From: Rubrivivax sp.
GTDB taxonomy: Bacteria; Pseudomonadota; Gammaproteobacteria; Burkholderiales; Burkholderiaceae_C
Direction: 5' to 3'
DNA length: 32,003 nt
NCBI GenBank assembly: GCA_030680415.1
Contig: JAUXVE010000099.1
Coordinates: 1-32,003 of the forward strand
In this document: positions 18,796 through 28,629 of the stretch, piece after piece
Layout of the letters: the number at the start of each line of letters is the position of its first letter
How positions within the stretch are numbered: position 1 is the stretch's first letter
The notes under the pieces: generated by a model
The model's database searches: none
What the model saw: the letters and a program-made list of their open reading frames with translations, nothing else
Told to the model about the DNA's origin: nothing
Made by a program: the position numbers and the translations under genes

Positions 18796-19898
18796 AGACC
18801 GTTCGCCGGCTGCTGTACCGCGACATCTCTGCTTCGGTGATGTTCGTGGCGCTGGCCTTTCTGTCGCTGTTCTACTTCTTCGATTTTGTCGACGGGCTGG
18901 ACAACGTCGGCGAGCAAGGCCCCTGGTCAGCGGTGCGCGCGGCCGCCCTGGAAGTGCCGGGGCACTTCTACGAACTGTTCCCCATCGCCGTGCTGATCGG
19001 CACCATCTATTCGCTGTCGCGCATGGCACAGTCGTCCGAATTCACGATCCTGCGCACCGGTGGCCTGGGGCCCGGCCGCGCCCTGGGTCTGCTGGCGGTG
19101 CTCGGCGCGGCCTTCGGTCTGCTGACTTTTGTCGTCGGTGACTTCGTGGCCCCGGTAAGCGAGCGTCAGGCGGTGGTGCACAAGGCCCAGGCGCGCGGCG
19201 GCCAGCAACTGGTCGGTGGCGGCGCCTGGCTGAAGGAGCGGCGCAGCACGTCCGCGGGCGAGCGCAGCTACTCGGTCAGCGTGGGCGGTGCCACCGCCGG
19301 CGGCGCTCTGCTGTGGATCCGCATCTTCGAATTCGACGGCGACGGCCGCCTGCTGTCGCGCACCGAAGCCGGCGAGGGCCGCGTCAGCGCCGACGGCGTC
19401 TGGACGCTGGCCAACGCCGAAGTGGCGAACTGGCCGTCCGCGCGCAGCCCCGGCACGCCCGAGGTGCAGATACGCCGCGAGGCCACGCTGGCGTGGCCGA
19501 GCACGCTGACGGCCGAGGTCGTGGCGGCGGCGGTGCTGCCGCTGAGCACCATGACCACCGCCGAGCTGTGGCGCTACAGCGCGCACCTCAGCGACCAGGA
19601 GCAGGCCGCGCAGCGCTACGAGATCCGCTTCTGGAAGAAGGCCCTGTACCCGTTGGCCTGCCTGGTGATGGTGGCGCTGGCGCTGCCGTTCGCGTACATG
19701 CACGCGCGCGCCGGCAGCGTCAGCTTCAAGGTCTTCGGCGGCATCATGCTGGGCATCAGTTTCGTGCTGCTCAACAACCTGGCCGGCCACATCGGCGTGC
19801 TGAGCAGCTGGACGCCCTGGGTCGTGGCGGCCACGCCGAGCTTGATCTACCTGCTGCTGTCGCTGGCGGCGTTTGCCTGGCTGGTGCGTTACCGTTGA
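18792..19898 (+). CDS. lptG: LPS export ABC transporter permease LptG
   Basis: This 368-residue partner of LptF has the same layout: N-terminal helices (first starting [20 protein letters not shown]), the cytoplasmic coupling segment SLSRMAQSSEFTILRTGG, a periplasmic jellyroll, and three C-terminal helices (WKKALYPLACLVMVALALPF onward). The start codon overlaps the lptF stop (ATGA), so the two permeases are made in equal amounts. The next gene, a chelatase, starts 5 nt after its stop and is probably co-transcribed. Confidence 0.96.
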   Translation: MKTVRRLLYRDISASVMFVALAFLSLFYFFDFVDGLDNVGEQGPWSAVRAAALEVPGHFYELFPIAVLIGTIYSLSRMAQSSEFTILRTGGLGPGRALGLLAVLGAAFGLLTFVVGDFVAPVSERQAVVHKAQARGGQQLVGGGAWLKERRSTSAGERSYSVSVGGATAGGALLWIRIFEFDGDGRLLSRTEAGEGRVSADGVWTLANAEVANWPSARSPGTPEVQIRREATLAWPSTLTAEVVAAAVLPLSTMTTAELWRYSAHLSDQEQAAQRYEIRFWKKALYPLACLVMVALALPFAYMHARAGSVSFKVFGGIMLGISFVLLNNLAGHIGVLSSWTPWVVAATPSLIYLLLSLAAFAWLVRYR

Positions 19899-19903
19899 GG
19901 CCC

Positions 19904-20281
19904 ATGAGCCACGGCCTGATCCTCTTCGCCCACGGCGCCCGCGACCCGCGCTGGGCGCTGCCCTTCGAAGCCGTGGCCGCGCGCGTGCGCGCGGCGCGGC
20001 CCGGCGTGCCGGTGCGACTGGCCTACCTGGAATTCATGGCGCCGAACCTGCCTGCCGCCGGCGCCGAACTGGCCGGCGCCGGCTGCACGCGCATCGAGGT
20101 CGTGCCCATGTTCCTGGGCGCCGGCGGCCACGTGCGCAAGGACCTGCCGCTGCTGCTGGAGCAGGTCCGCGCCGCGCACCCCGGCCTGCGCGTGACGCTG
20201 CACACGGCAGTGGGCGAAATGGACAGCGTCATGATGGCGATGGCCGCAGCGGCGCTGGCCACGCTGGGGGAGCCGCCATGA
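19904..20281 (+). CDS. cbiX: Sirohydrochlorin/CbiX-type chelatase
   Basis: This 125-residue single-domain class II chelatase is of the short CbiX/SirB type. The catalytic histidine region LILFAHGARDPRWALPFE is at the N-terminus and the second conserved block VVPMFLGAGGHVRKDLP follows at about residues 67-83. These enzymes insert Fe2+ or Co2+ into sirohydrochlorin for siroheme (sulfite or nitrite reductase) or cobalamin. The adjacent, ATGA-overlapping CysB-type regulator gene points towards siroheme for sulfate assimilation, an inference from context. Length fits the half-size form that works as a homodimer. Confidence 0.88.
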   Translation: MSHGLILFAHGARDPRWALPFEAVAARVRAARPGVPVRLAYLEFMAPNLPAAGAELAGAGCTRIEVVPMFLGAGGHVRKDLPLLLEQVRAAHPGLRVTLHTAVGEMDSVMMAMAAAALATLGEPP

Positions 20282-21222
20282 ACCTGCACCAGTTCCGGTT
20301 CGTGCAGGAGGCCGTGCGCCGCAACCTCAACCTCACCGAAGCCGCCAAGGCGCTGCACACCTCGCAGCCCGGCATCAGCAAAGCCATCCTCGAACTCGAG
20401 GAAGAGCTCGGCATCGACATCTTCGCGCGTTATGGCAAGCGCCTGAAGCGCGTCACCGAGCCCGGCGAGCAGGTGCTCAGGTCGATCGAGATCGTCATGC
20501 GCGAAGTCGCCAACCTCAAGCGCATCGGCGAGGAATTCTCCAAGCAGGACGCCGGCACGCTGTCGATTGCCACCACGCACACGCAGGCGCGCTACTTCCT
20601 GCCCGGGCCGGTGGCGCAGCTGCGCAAGCGCTACCCCAAGGTGCAGGTCGTGCTGCACCAGGGCGTGCCCGAGCAGGTGGCGCGCATGCTGCTGGACGAC
20701 GTGGCCGAGATCGGCCTGGCGACCGAGGCGCTGAGCGCACACAAGGACCTCATCACGCTGCCGTGCCACGAATGGCAGCACGTGCTGGTGGTGCCGGTGG
20801 GGCACCCTCTGGCTGCCGTGGAGCGGCCCACGCTGGAGCAGCTGGCGGCGCACACGCTCGTGCTCTACCACCCCACGGTGACCGGCCGCACGCGCATCGA
20901 CCAGGCCTTCGCACGCGCCCGGCTGGAGCCCGTGGTGGCGCTGGAGGCGATCGACTCCGATGTCATCAAGACCTATGTGCGCCTGGGGCTGGGCGTGGGC
21001 ATCGTCACCGAGCTGGCAATGACCAGCGAGCCGGCCGATGCCGATCTCGCCTGGCGCCCGCTGGGCCACTTGTTCGGCAGCAACGTCACGCGCGTGGCGT
21101 TCAAGCGTGGTGCCTACCTGCGGCAGTTCGTGTACGCCTTCACCGAGCTGCTGTCACCCCGTCTGTCTGCAGCCCTGGTCGCGCGCGCGCTCGCCGGCCA
21201 GGGCAGCGACTACCAACTCTGA
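20278..21222 (+). CDS. cysB: CysB-type LysR transcriptional regulator
   Basis: This 314-residue LysR-type activator has an N-terminal winged HTH (residues 1-60: MNLHQFRFVQEAVRRNLNLT, then TEAAKALHTSQPGISKAILE) and a periplasmic-binding-like effector domain (about 92-295). The HTH and the linker IFARYGKRLKRVTEPG closely follow CysB/Cbl, which respond to N-acetylserine or sulfate and turn on sulfur assimilation. The effector pocket motif TTHTQARYFLP (threonines at the start) also matches CysB. It overlaps the chelatase gene by ATGA. Other cys genes are not in the window, so its targets are inferred. Confidence 0.92.
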   Translation: MNLHQFRFVQEAVRRNLNLTEAAKALHTSQPGISKAILELEEELGIDIFARYGKRLKRVTEPGEQVLRSIEIVMREVANLKRIGEEFSKQDAGTLSIATTHTQARYFLPGPVAQLRKRYPKVQVVLHQGVPEQVARMLLDDVAEIGLATEALSAHKDLITLPCHEWQHVLVVPVGHPLAAVERPTLEQLAAHTLVLYHPTVTGRTRIDQAFARARLEPVVALEAIDSDVIKTYVRLGLGVGIVTELAMTSEPADADLAWRPLGHLFGSNVTRVAFKRGAYLRQFVYAFTELLSPRLSAALVARALAGQGSDYQL

Positions 21223-21238
21223 GCTCGCCCTGATCACG

Positions 21239-22414
21239 ATGCCTGCCGTCGCTTCCACCGCCGCCGTCACCCCCGCCATCACCAGCCGCCTGCCGAACGT
21301 CGGCACCACGATCTTCACCGTGATGTCGGCACTGGCCCAGGAGACCGGCGCCGTCAACCTGGGCCAGGGCTTCCCCGACTTCGACTGCGACCCGGCACTG
21401 CTGGACCATGTCACCGACGCCATGCGCGAGGGCCACAACCAGTACCCGCCGATGCCCGGCGTACCGCTGCTGCGTGAGCGCGTGGCCGACAAGATCGCCA
21501 CCCTGTACGGCCGCCGCTACGACCCGGCTGGCGAAGTCACCATCACCGCCGGCGCCACGCAGGCCATCCTCACCGCCGTGCTGTGCTGCGTGCATCCCGG
21601 CGACGAGGTCATCGTGCTCGAACCCTGCTACGACAGCTACGGGCCCGGCATCGAACTCGCCGGCGGCCGCGTCGTGCGTGTGCCGCTGCTGCCGGGCAGC
21701 TTCCGGCCCGACTTCGACCGCATCGCCGCCGCACTGACGGCGCGCACGCGGCTCGTGATCATCAACAGCCCGCACAACCCGAGCGCCACCGTGTGGACGC
21801 GCGTCGAGATGCAGCGGCTGGCCGAACTGCTGGCGCCCACGTCGGCGCTGCTGCTGTCCGACGAGGTCTACGAGCACATGGTCTTCGACGGCCGGCCGCA
21901 CGTCAGCGCCTCGGCCCTCCCGGGCCTGGCCGCGCGTGCCTTCGTCGTCTCCAGCTTCGGCAAGACCTATTCGGTCACCGGCTGGAAGGTCGGCACGGTG
22001 GCGGCACCGGCGGCGCTGACGGCCGAGTTCCGCAAGGTGCACCAGTTCAACGTCTTCACCGTCAACACACCGATGCAGCACGGCCTGGCGCGCTACATGG
22101 CCAGCCCCGGGCCTTACCTCGAACTGGCGGCCTTCTACCAGCGCAAGCGCGACCTCTTCCGCGACGGCCTGGCACACACGCGGCTGCGTGCCTTGCCCAG
22201 CCAGGGCAGCTTCTTCCAGCTCGTCGACTACAGCGCCGTAAGCGCCTTGCCGGAGGCCGAGTTCTGCCTGTGGCTGACGCGCGAGGTCGGCGTGGCCGCG
22301 ATCCCGCTGTCGGTCTTCTACGAGGGCGGATTCGAGCAGGGTCTGGCGCGGCTGTGTTTCGCCAAGCGCGACGAGACGCTGTTGACGGCGCTGCAGCGGC
22401 TACAAGGCCTGTAG
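21239..22414 (+). CDS. PLP-dependent methionine-type aminotransferase (YbdL-like)
   Basis: This 391-residue fold-type I aminotransferase has the Schiff-base lysine Lys242 in SSFGKTYSVTGWKVG, Asn180 in NSPHNPS, Asp208 and Tyr211 in LLSDEVYEHMVFDG, and a Gly-rich GQGFPDFDCD N-terminal segment. The closest known type is the methionine/aromatic aminotransferase YbdL, which makes alpha-keto acids such as KMTB. Lying 16 nt after the cysB-type gene, it fits a sulfur-amino-acid context, for example the last step of methionine salvage. No mtn genes are present to prove this. The frame is open upstream, but the start at 21239 follows the cysB stop and gives the normal N-terminus. Confidence 0.9.
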   Translation: MPAVASTAAVTPAITSRLPNVGTTIFTVMSALAQETGAVNLGQGFPDFDCDPALLDHVTDAMREGHNQYPPMPGVPLLRERVADKIATLYGRRYDPAGEVTITAGATQAILTAVLCCVHPGDEVIVLEPCYDSYGPGIELAGGRVVRVPLLPGSFRPDFDRIAAALTARTRLVIINSPHNPSATVWTRVEMQRLAELLAPTSALLLSDEVYEHMVFDGRPHVSASALPGLAARAFVVSSFGKTYSVTGWKVGTVAAPAALTAEFRKVHQFNVFTVNTPMQHGLARYMASPGPYLELAAFYQRKRDLFRDGLAHTRLRALPSQGSFFQLVDYSAVSALPEAEFCLWLTREVGVAAIPLSVFYEGGFEQGLARLCFAKRDETLLTALQRLQGL

Positions 22415-22460
22415 GCGCCACGCGGGCCGGGGCCGCCGCGGCACTGCTGCGGCGCTCCGC

Positions 22461-24500
22461 CTACGGGCGCGACCCCGGGAGCGGCGTGTCCTGTGGATCG
22501 AAGATGCTGGCCGTGGGCGCCGCCTGGGTCAGGTCCAGGTCCACCGGTGCCGTCGGCCTGTCGTCCGGGCCGGGGTGCGCGGCAGCTCCGTCCTGCCCGA
22601 GCCCGCCCAATGGCGCCGGCGCCGTGGCGCTGAACTCGCCGCCGTCGGCCAGCGGCAACAGTAGGTCGACGTTGTTCGCATCGACCGGCTCACGGTCGAG
22701 CCGGTCGCGCGCCAGCGCGTAGAGGAAGAGCACTTCGCGATAGGCCGGCAGGTCGAACAACTCGCCGCGCGACTTGCGAAACAGCAGCGCCTCGAGTTCG
22801 GCCATGGCGTCCAGCGGCCGAGGCCAGACCTGCTGCAGGCGCGGCAGCACGCCCGCGTAGTCCTCCAGGCTGCGGCCGGCCCGCATGTCCTGCCCCCACC
22901 CGGGTGCGTAGGCGTTGAAGCGCAGATTGAAGCGCGCACGCGTGCGCTCGTAGGCATCGCGGTCGCCGCGGCGGTGCTGGATCTCGAGCAGCTTCAGGTA
23001 GGGCAGCGGGCTGCCGCCGCCGGTGTCGCGCAAATGCTGCACCAGCAGGTCGATGGCCGCCTCGTCCTGCCCGAGCACGACGAAGAACTCGGCCTGCTGC
23101 TCGAGGTCGATCAGCTCGTCGATCGAGACGTCGCGCGGCGACGTGTCGCCCGGCGGCACAGCCGCAGGCATGACCTCGGTGCGCGTCGTGGCGGGGTCAG
23201 GTGGCGGTTCGACGGGCTCGGGCGGCTGCGACAATGCACCCGGCGCCGTCCAGGTCTCGGGCGGCGCCGCGGGCGGCCAGGCCGCGACACCACGCCGCCG
23301 TGGCGCCGGTGCTGCCGGCGCCGAGGCATGGATCTCGGAAGTGACGAAGGGGATGGGCGAGGTCGGCGGCCGACTCGGAATCGGCTGAGCCTGGCTGCCC
23401 GCCTGCCATGGCTGCGCCGTCGCGTCGATCCAACTCCGTTGGCGTTGGCGTTGCAGGCCGGACAGCCGCCAGGCCAGCCACGCTGCCAGCGCCGCCAACA
23501 GCACGGCCAGAGCCAGCAGCGGCCACATCCAGCGGCCGCCGCCATCGACGCGGGCCAGTTGCTCGCGCAACTGCGCCGCCTCGTCGCGGTTGGCCTGGGC
23601 TTGCCTGCCCAGGCGTTCTGCGGTGCGTTCGAGCGTGGCCATGCGCGCAGCCGCCGCCGATGCCGCCGCCGCCGACGCCCGTACTGCACTGGCAGCCTGC
23701 GCCACGGCCTCCAGCGCCAGCTCGACGGCCGCAGCCTCGACGCCGGGTGTCGCCTCGGCAACGTCGAGCGTCAGTCGCGCCGGCGCCTCGGCCGCCACGG
23801 CGCCACGCACCGGCACCAGCATCGCCGCCCGCGGTCGCGATGTCGTGGGACGCTGCTTGGCACGACGTGGCGGTCGAGCTGCGGCGCGCGGTACGGCCGC
23901 TGCTGTGGCGCGTGGCGCCGCACGGCGTGCCGGTGCTGGCGCGCTCGAGGTCGAGCCTGCCGCGACATCGCTGACGGTAACGCCCTGACTGCCCGCCACC
24001 GGTGCTGCAGCCCGGGCTGGCGCAGATGCCGGCTGTGACGCCACCGCCACCTCGGCGTCTGCAGGGGCGTGGGCGAAGGCCGGGGCGGACACGACTGCGG
24101 CCGTTGTCATCAGCGCCATGCCCGGCGGATCGGCCAGCACGACGTAGTTGCGCGACAGCCGCGACGCGCAGCCGACGCTGAGGTCGACGCCGACCACCGG
24201 TTCGTCGATGGCCTGCAGGGTGAGGACGCGCACCCGTGCGCTGCCTGCACGTTGCGCTTCGAGCACGGTGCGCACCAGAGGCGGCGGCAGGCGTCGCTCA
24301 CCGACCGTGACCTCGGCGTTCACGCACTCCGGCGTCAGGTCCTCAGTGGGATCCAGTTGCACTTGCACCGCGAAGTCGAGCCACTGGCCAAGCACGGCAC
24401 CACCGCCACCGGCCCCGAGGCTCGCCGCCGGCGCCAGCGGGGCCGCCATGGCAACCATGATCGCGGTCATCGAAGCCAGGCAGAACCGCTTTGTCGGCAT
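22461..24500 (-). CDS. FimV-like inner-membrane protein
   Basis: This 679-residue protein has FimV/HubP-like architecture. It has a signal peptide (MPTKRFCLASMTAIMVAMAA), then a periplasmic domain of about 90 residues with FimV-like features (VLGQWLDFAVQVQL, IDEPVVGVDLSVGC, SRNYVVLADPP). An Ala/Pro/Arg-rich stretch, an Ala-rich coiled coil (about 255-318), one membrane helix (about 324-345) and a Pro-rich linker follow. The cytoplasmic part contains VSIDELIDLEQQAEFFVVLG (about 458-477) and tetratricopeptide-like helices. FimV proteins organise the cell pole, type IV pili and twitching. No LysM domain is evident, so it is a shorter variant. Start alternatives are ATG 24539 (GAAGG 5 nt upstream) or GTG 24545; I prefer 24500 because it gives a clean signal peptide. 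Confidence 0.8.
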   Translation of the reverse strand: MPTKRFCLASMTAIMVAMAAPLAPAASLGAGGGGAVLGQWLDFAVQVQLDPTEDLTPECVNAEVTVGERRLPPPLVRTVLEAQRAGSARVRVLTLQAIDEPVVGVDLSVGCASRLSRNYVVLADPPGMALMTTAAVVSAPAFAHAPADAEVAVASQPASAPARAAAPVAGSQGVTVSDVAAGSTSSAPAPARRAAPRATAAAVPRAAARPPRRAKQRPTTSRPRAAMLVPVRGAVAAEAPARLTLDVAEATPGVEAAAVELALEAVAQAASAVRASAAAASAAAARMATLERTAERLGRQAQANRDEAAQLREQLARVDGGGRWMWPLLALAVLLAALAAWLAWRLSGLQRQRQRSWIDATAQPWQAGSQAQPIPSRPPTSPIPFVTSEIHASAPAAPAPRRRGVAAWPPAAPPETWTAPGALSQPPEPVEPPPDPATTRTEVMPAAVPPGDTSPRDVSIDELIDLEQQAEFFVVLGQDEAAIDLLVQHLRDTGGGSPLPYLKLLEIQHRRGDRDAYERTRARFNLRFNAYAPGWGQDMRAGRSLEDYAGVLPRLQQVWPRPLDAMAELEALLFRKSRGELFDLPAYREVLFLYALARDRLDREPVDANNVDLLLPLADGGEFSATAPAPLGGLGQDGAAAHPGPDDRPTAPVDLDLTQAAPTASIFDPQDTPLPGSRP

Positions 24501-24582
24501 GCAGGGATGGGTGAAGGTAAGCAGCTCGCAATCTAGCATGAACACCTTCAGGCGCCGCCTGCGCCGCGCCGGCCCTTGCCGT

Positions 24583-25356
24583 TCATGCGTCGTAGCCCGG
24601 CAGCCGGCGATCGAGCCGCCGCAGCAGCCCGGGCCAGGTGAGTTGGGCGCCCAGGCCGCGCGTGACCGCCGCCGCTTGCTGCCCGGCGGTCGCGATGAGG
24701 GCCGGATCGACCTCGACCAGTTCGCTGCCGCCGGCCATGGCGCGGATCTGGATCGTGCACACGGTCTCGAAGAAGTACATCGCGAGGAAGGCGTCTGGCA
24801 CCGTCGTGCCCACGGTCAGCAACCCGTGGTTGCGCAGCATGAGGTGCGTCTTGTGGCCCAGGTCGTGCACGAGACGCGGCTTCTCGTCGTCGCGCAGCGC
24901 CACGCCTTCGTATTCGTGGTAGCCCAGCGACGACAGCACGAAGATCGAGTGCTGCGACAACGGCAGCACGCCGCCCTTCTGTGCCGACACCGCCACCCCG
25001 TTGAGCGTGTGCGTGTGCAGCACGCAGCCGACGTCGTGGCGCGCGGCGTGCACGGCGCTGTGGATCGTGAAGCCGGCAGGGTTGACGTCGAAGGGCGTGT
25101 CATCGAGCTTGACGCCGCGATCGTCGACCTTGACCAGGCACGAAGCGGTGATCTCCTCGAACATGAAGCCGTAGGGATTGATCAGGAACTCGCCGTCGCG
25201 ACCGGGCACGCGCGCGCTGATGTGCGTGAACACGAGGTCGTCCCAGCCGAACAGGGCCACCAGCCGGTAGGCGGCAGCCAGGTCGACGCGGGTGCGCCAT
25301 TCGACTTCGCTGACCTCCTCGCGCCGGTTGTGGGTGTAGAGAGCGGTGGCGGGCAT
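24583..25356 (-). CDS. Class II aldolase/adducin family protein
   Basis: This 257-residue protein has a full aldolase II/adducin fold. The zinc-binding histidines are visible as His114 and His116 in VLHTHTLNG and His177 in LRNHGLL. The family segments GWDDLVFTHISAR and LINPYGFMFEEIT lie before them. Members are sugar-phosphate aldolases, epimerases or decarboxylating enzymes; this subgroup is usually annotated only as class II aldolase. GGAG precedes the ATG at 25356. It is divergent from a Crp/Fnr regulator, with a strong inverted repeat between the two starts, so the two may be regulated together. The substrate is unknown. Confidence 0.92.
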   Translation of the reverse strand: MPATALYTHNRREEVSEVEWRTRVDLAAAYRLVALFGWDDLVFTHISARVPGRDGEFLINPYGFMFEEITASCLVKVDDRGVKLDDTPFDVNPAGFTIHSAVHAARHDVGCVLHTHTLNGVAVSAQKGGVLPLSQHSIFVLSSLGYHEYEGVALRDDEKPRLVHDLGHKTHLMLRNHGLLTVGTTVPDAFLAMYFFETVCTIQIRAMAGGSELVEVDPALIATAGQQAAAVTRGLGAQLTWPGLLRRLDRRLPGYDA

Positions 25357-25399
25357 GGCGGACTCCGGTTCGAGGGCTGGGTGCGGGTGTGCTGCGGGA

Positions 25400-25427
25400 G
25401 GCGACGATGGACAATGCCATCGTCGCC
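25400..25427. promoter_or_regulatory. Perfect 11-bp inverted repeat between divergent genes (candidate operator)
   Basis: GGCGACGATGG and CCATCGTCGCC flank a 6-nt spacer. It lies in the 95-nt space between the aldolase-family and Crp/Fnr starts, 25 nt before the latter. A second GTCGCCTC at 25434-25441 repeats half of the outer arm. It could be the operator of the adjacent regulator, or a hairpin in its leader. Confidence 0.45.
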
Positions 25428-25451
25428 CGTCTGTCGCCTCAGGGACAAGCC

Positions 25452-26156
25452 ATGAATACCCCGGTTCTTACAATCGACGAGCTCCACAACATCGAGGCCG
25501 GCGCGTGGTTCAGCAAACTGTCGCAGACGCTGAAGAGCGCGATTCTCGCGCGTGCCGCGGTGCGTCGCCTGGCCGACGGCGACGCGCTCGCCAGCCGCGG
25601 CAGTACGGCGCAGGAGTGGTGCGGCGTGGCGCGCGGCGCGGTGCGCATCAGCTCGGTGTCGCTGGCGGGCAAGCAGGTCACGCTGACCTACGCCGAGCCC
25701 GGCACCTGGTTCGGCGACATCGCGCTCTTCGACGGCCTGCCGCGCACCCACGACGCCGACGCACACGGTGCGACCACGCTGCTGGTGGTGCGCAAGCCCG
25801 ACTTCAAAGCCCTGCTGGCGCAGCACGTGGAGTTGTACGACGCGCTGCTGCGCCTGAACTGCCGCCGCCTGCGCTTGATGTTCGACCAGATCGAGGACCT
25901 CAACACGCGGCCGCTGCAGGCCCGGCTGGCCAAGCAGATCCTGCTGCTGGCCCGCAGCTACGGCGTCAGCCAGGGCGAGGAGATCCGCATCGGCCTGGCA
26001 TTGGCGCAGGAAGACCTGGCACAACTGCTCGGCGCATCGCGCCAGCGTGTCAACCAGGAGCTCAAGGGTTTCGAGCGCGAAGGCGCGGTGCGCGTCGAGC
26101 CGACGCGGCTGGTCGTGCTGTCGCGCGACAAGCTGCTGGCCATCGCTGACAGGTGA
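25452..26156 (+). CDS. Crp/Fnr-family transcriptional regulator
   Basis: This 234-residue regulator has a cyclic-nucleotide-type barrel (about residues 15-135, containing WFGDIALFDGLPRTHDADA in the cassette position) and a C-terminal winged HTH with EDLAQLLGASRQRVNQELKG. The recognition helix SRQRVNQEL differs from the RExxxR pattern of true CRP, and no FNR cysteine cluster is present. It belongs to the broad family of Crp-like regulators found beside fatty-acid and acyl-CoA genes. The ATG at 25452 is preferred; the frame extends upstream through the inverted repeat. Its stop TGA lies 5 nt before the kinase ATG, so these genes are probably co-transcribed with the acyl-CoA dehydrogenase. Confidence 0.9.
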   Translation: MNTPVLTIDELHNIEAGAWFSKLSQTLKSAILARAAVRRLADGDALASRGSTAQEWCGVARGAVRISSVSLAGKQVTLTYAEPGTWFGDIALFDGLPRTHDADAHGATTLLVVRKPDFKALLAQHVELYDALLRLNCRRLRLMFDQIEDLNTRPLQARLAKQILLLARSYGVSQGEEIRIGLALAQEDLAQLLGASRQRVNQELKGFEREGAVRVEPTRLVVLSRDKLLAIADR

Positions 26157-26161
26157 GCGCC

Positions 26162-27268
26162 ATGGAGCACTACACCGGCACCAAAGCCGTCGCCAGCAGC
26201 CACGCCTTCGACGCGGCGGCGCTGCAAGCGTACCTCGGGCGCGAACTGCCCGGCTTCGCAGGGCCGCTGACGGTGGAACAGTTCAAGGGCGGACAGTCCA
26301 ACCCGACCTACAAGCTGCTGACGCCCGCACGGGCCTACGTCATGCGCAGCAAACCCGGGCCGGCGGCCAGGCTGCTGCCCTCGGCGCACGCCGTGGACCG
26401 CGAATTCCGCGTCATGAAAGCGCTTGCCGGCAGCGGCGTGCCGGTGGCGAAGATGCACCTGCTGTGCACCGACGAGGCCGTCATCGGCCGCGCCTTCTAC
26501 GTCATGGAATTCATGGACGGCCGCGTACTCTGGGACCAGGCCCTGCCCGGCATGACACCGCTCCAGCGCGGTGCCATCTACGACGAGATGAACCGTGTCA
26601 TTGCGACGCTGCACAGCGTCGACGTGCAGGCCGCGGGACTGGCCGACTTCGGCAAACCCGGCAACTACTTCGAACGCCAGATCGGCCGCTGGAGCAAGCA
26701 GTACCTGGCGTCGATCACCGAAGCGATCGAAGAGATGGACCGCCTGATCGAATGGCTGCCGGCGCGCATCCCGCCCGGTGCGCGCGACGAGACGCAGACC
26801 ACCGTCGTGCACGGCGATTTCCGGCTCGACAACCTGGTCTTCGACAAGACCGAGCCGCGCATCATCGCCGTGCTCGACTGGGAGCTGTCGACGCTGGGAC
26901 ACCCGCTGGCCGACTTCAGCTACCACTGCATGGCCTGGCACATCCAGCCCGGCACCTTCCGCGGCATCGGCGGGCTCGACCATGCGGCGCTGGGCATCCC
27001 CAGTGAGCGCGAATACGTGCGCCGCTATTGCGAGCGGGTGGGCCAGCACGTGGGCCGGCGCAGCGGCCGCGTGCTCGACCCCGACGCGGTGATGGCCGAC
27101 TGGAACTTCTACCTCGCCTACAACCTGTTCCGGCTGGCGTCGATCACGCAGGGCATTGCCAAACGCGTCGTCGACGGCACCGCCGCCAGCGCCCAGGCCC
27201 GCGCCACCGGCGCCGCCACCCGCCCCCTGGCGCAGATGGCCTGGCAGTTCGCCCAGGCCTCGCGCTGA
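26162..27268 (+). CDS. APH-fold phosphotransferase (ACAD10/11 kinase-domain type)
   Basis: This 368-residue aminoglycoside-phosphotransferase-fold kinase has the N-lobe segment GGQSNPTY, a candidate ATP-anchoring lysine in VMRSKPG (Lys64), the catalytic loop HGDFRLDN (217-224) and the metal-binding LDWE (238-241) in place of DFG. Such kinases are usually paired with acyl-CoA dehydrogenases; the animal ACAD10/ACAD11 proteins fuse both, and LvaA of Pseudomonas putida phosphorylates 4-hydroxyvaleryl-CoA. Here the dehydrogenase gene follows 23 nt downstream. I therefore infer a hydroxyacyl-CoA kinase rather than an antibiotic resistance enzyme. The ATG at 26162 is chosen; a GTG at 26153 overlapping the upstream stop is possible. 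Confidence 0.88.
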   Translation: MEHYTGTKAVASSHAFDAAALQAYLGRELPGFAGPLTVEQFKGGQSNPTYKLLTPARAYVMRSKPGPAARLLPSAHAVDREFRVMKALAGSGVPVAKMHLLCTDEAVIGRAFYVMEFMDGRVLWDQALPGMTPLQRGAIYDEMNRVIATLHSVDVQAAGLADFGKPGNYFERQIGRWSKQYLASITEAIEEMDRLIEWLPARIPPGARDETQTTVVHGDFRLDNLVFDKTEPRIIAVLDWELSTLGHPLADFSYHCMAWHIQPGTFRGIGGLDHAALGIPSEREYVRRYCERVGQHVGRRSGRVLDPDAVMADWNFYLAYNLFRLASITQGIAKRVVDGTAASAQARATGAATRPLAQMAWQFAQASR

Positions 27269-27291
27269 CCGCACCACCCAAGGAGACAACC

Positions 27292-28542
<1,251 letters not shown>

Positions 28543-28550
28543 GCCCGCCT

Positions 28551-28596
28551 GGTATTGCCCCCTCTCCCGCTGGCGGGAGAGGGCTGGGGTGAGGGT
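28551..28596 (+). repeat. GGGAGAGGG palindromic intergenic repeat, copy C
   Basis: The pattern is GGTATTGC-CCCCTCTCCC, loop, GGGAGAGGG, CTGGGGTGAGGGT. It shares the GGTATT flank with copy A, so the unit is longer than the hairpin. It lies 9 nt after the acyl-CoA dehydrogenase stop and may stabilise or end that mRNA. Confidence 0.85.
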
Positions 28597-28629
28597 GCGT
28601 GCCCCGCAGACCCGCGTCGCCGCGTCGGC

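Noticed and set aside
26162..27268. An aminoglycoside resistance gene
   Set aside because: The APH fold is shared, but pairing with an ACAD11-type dehydrogenase points to acyl-CoA metabolism.
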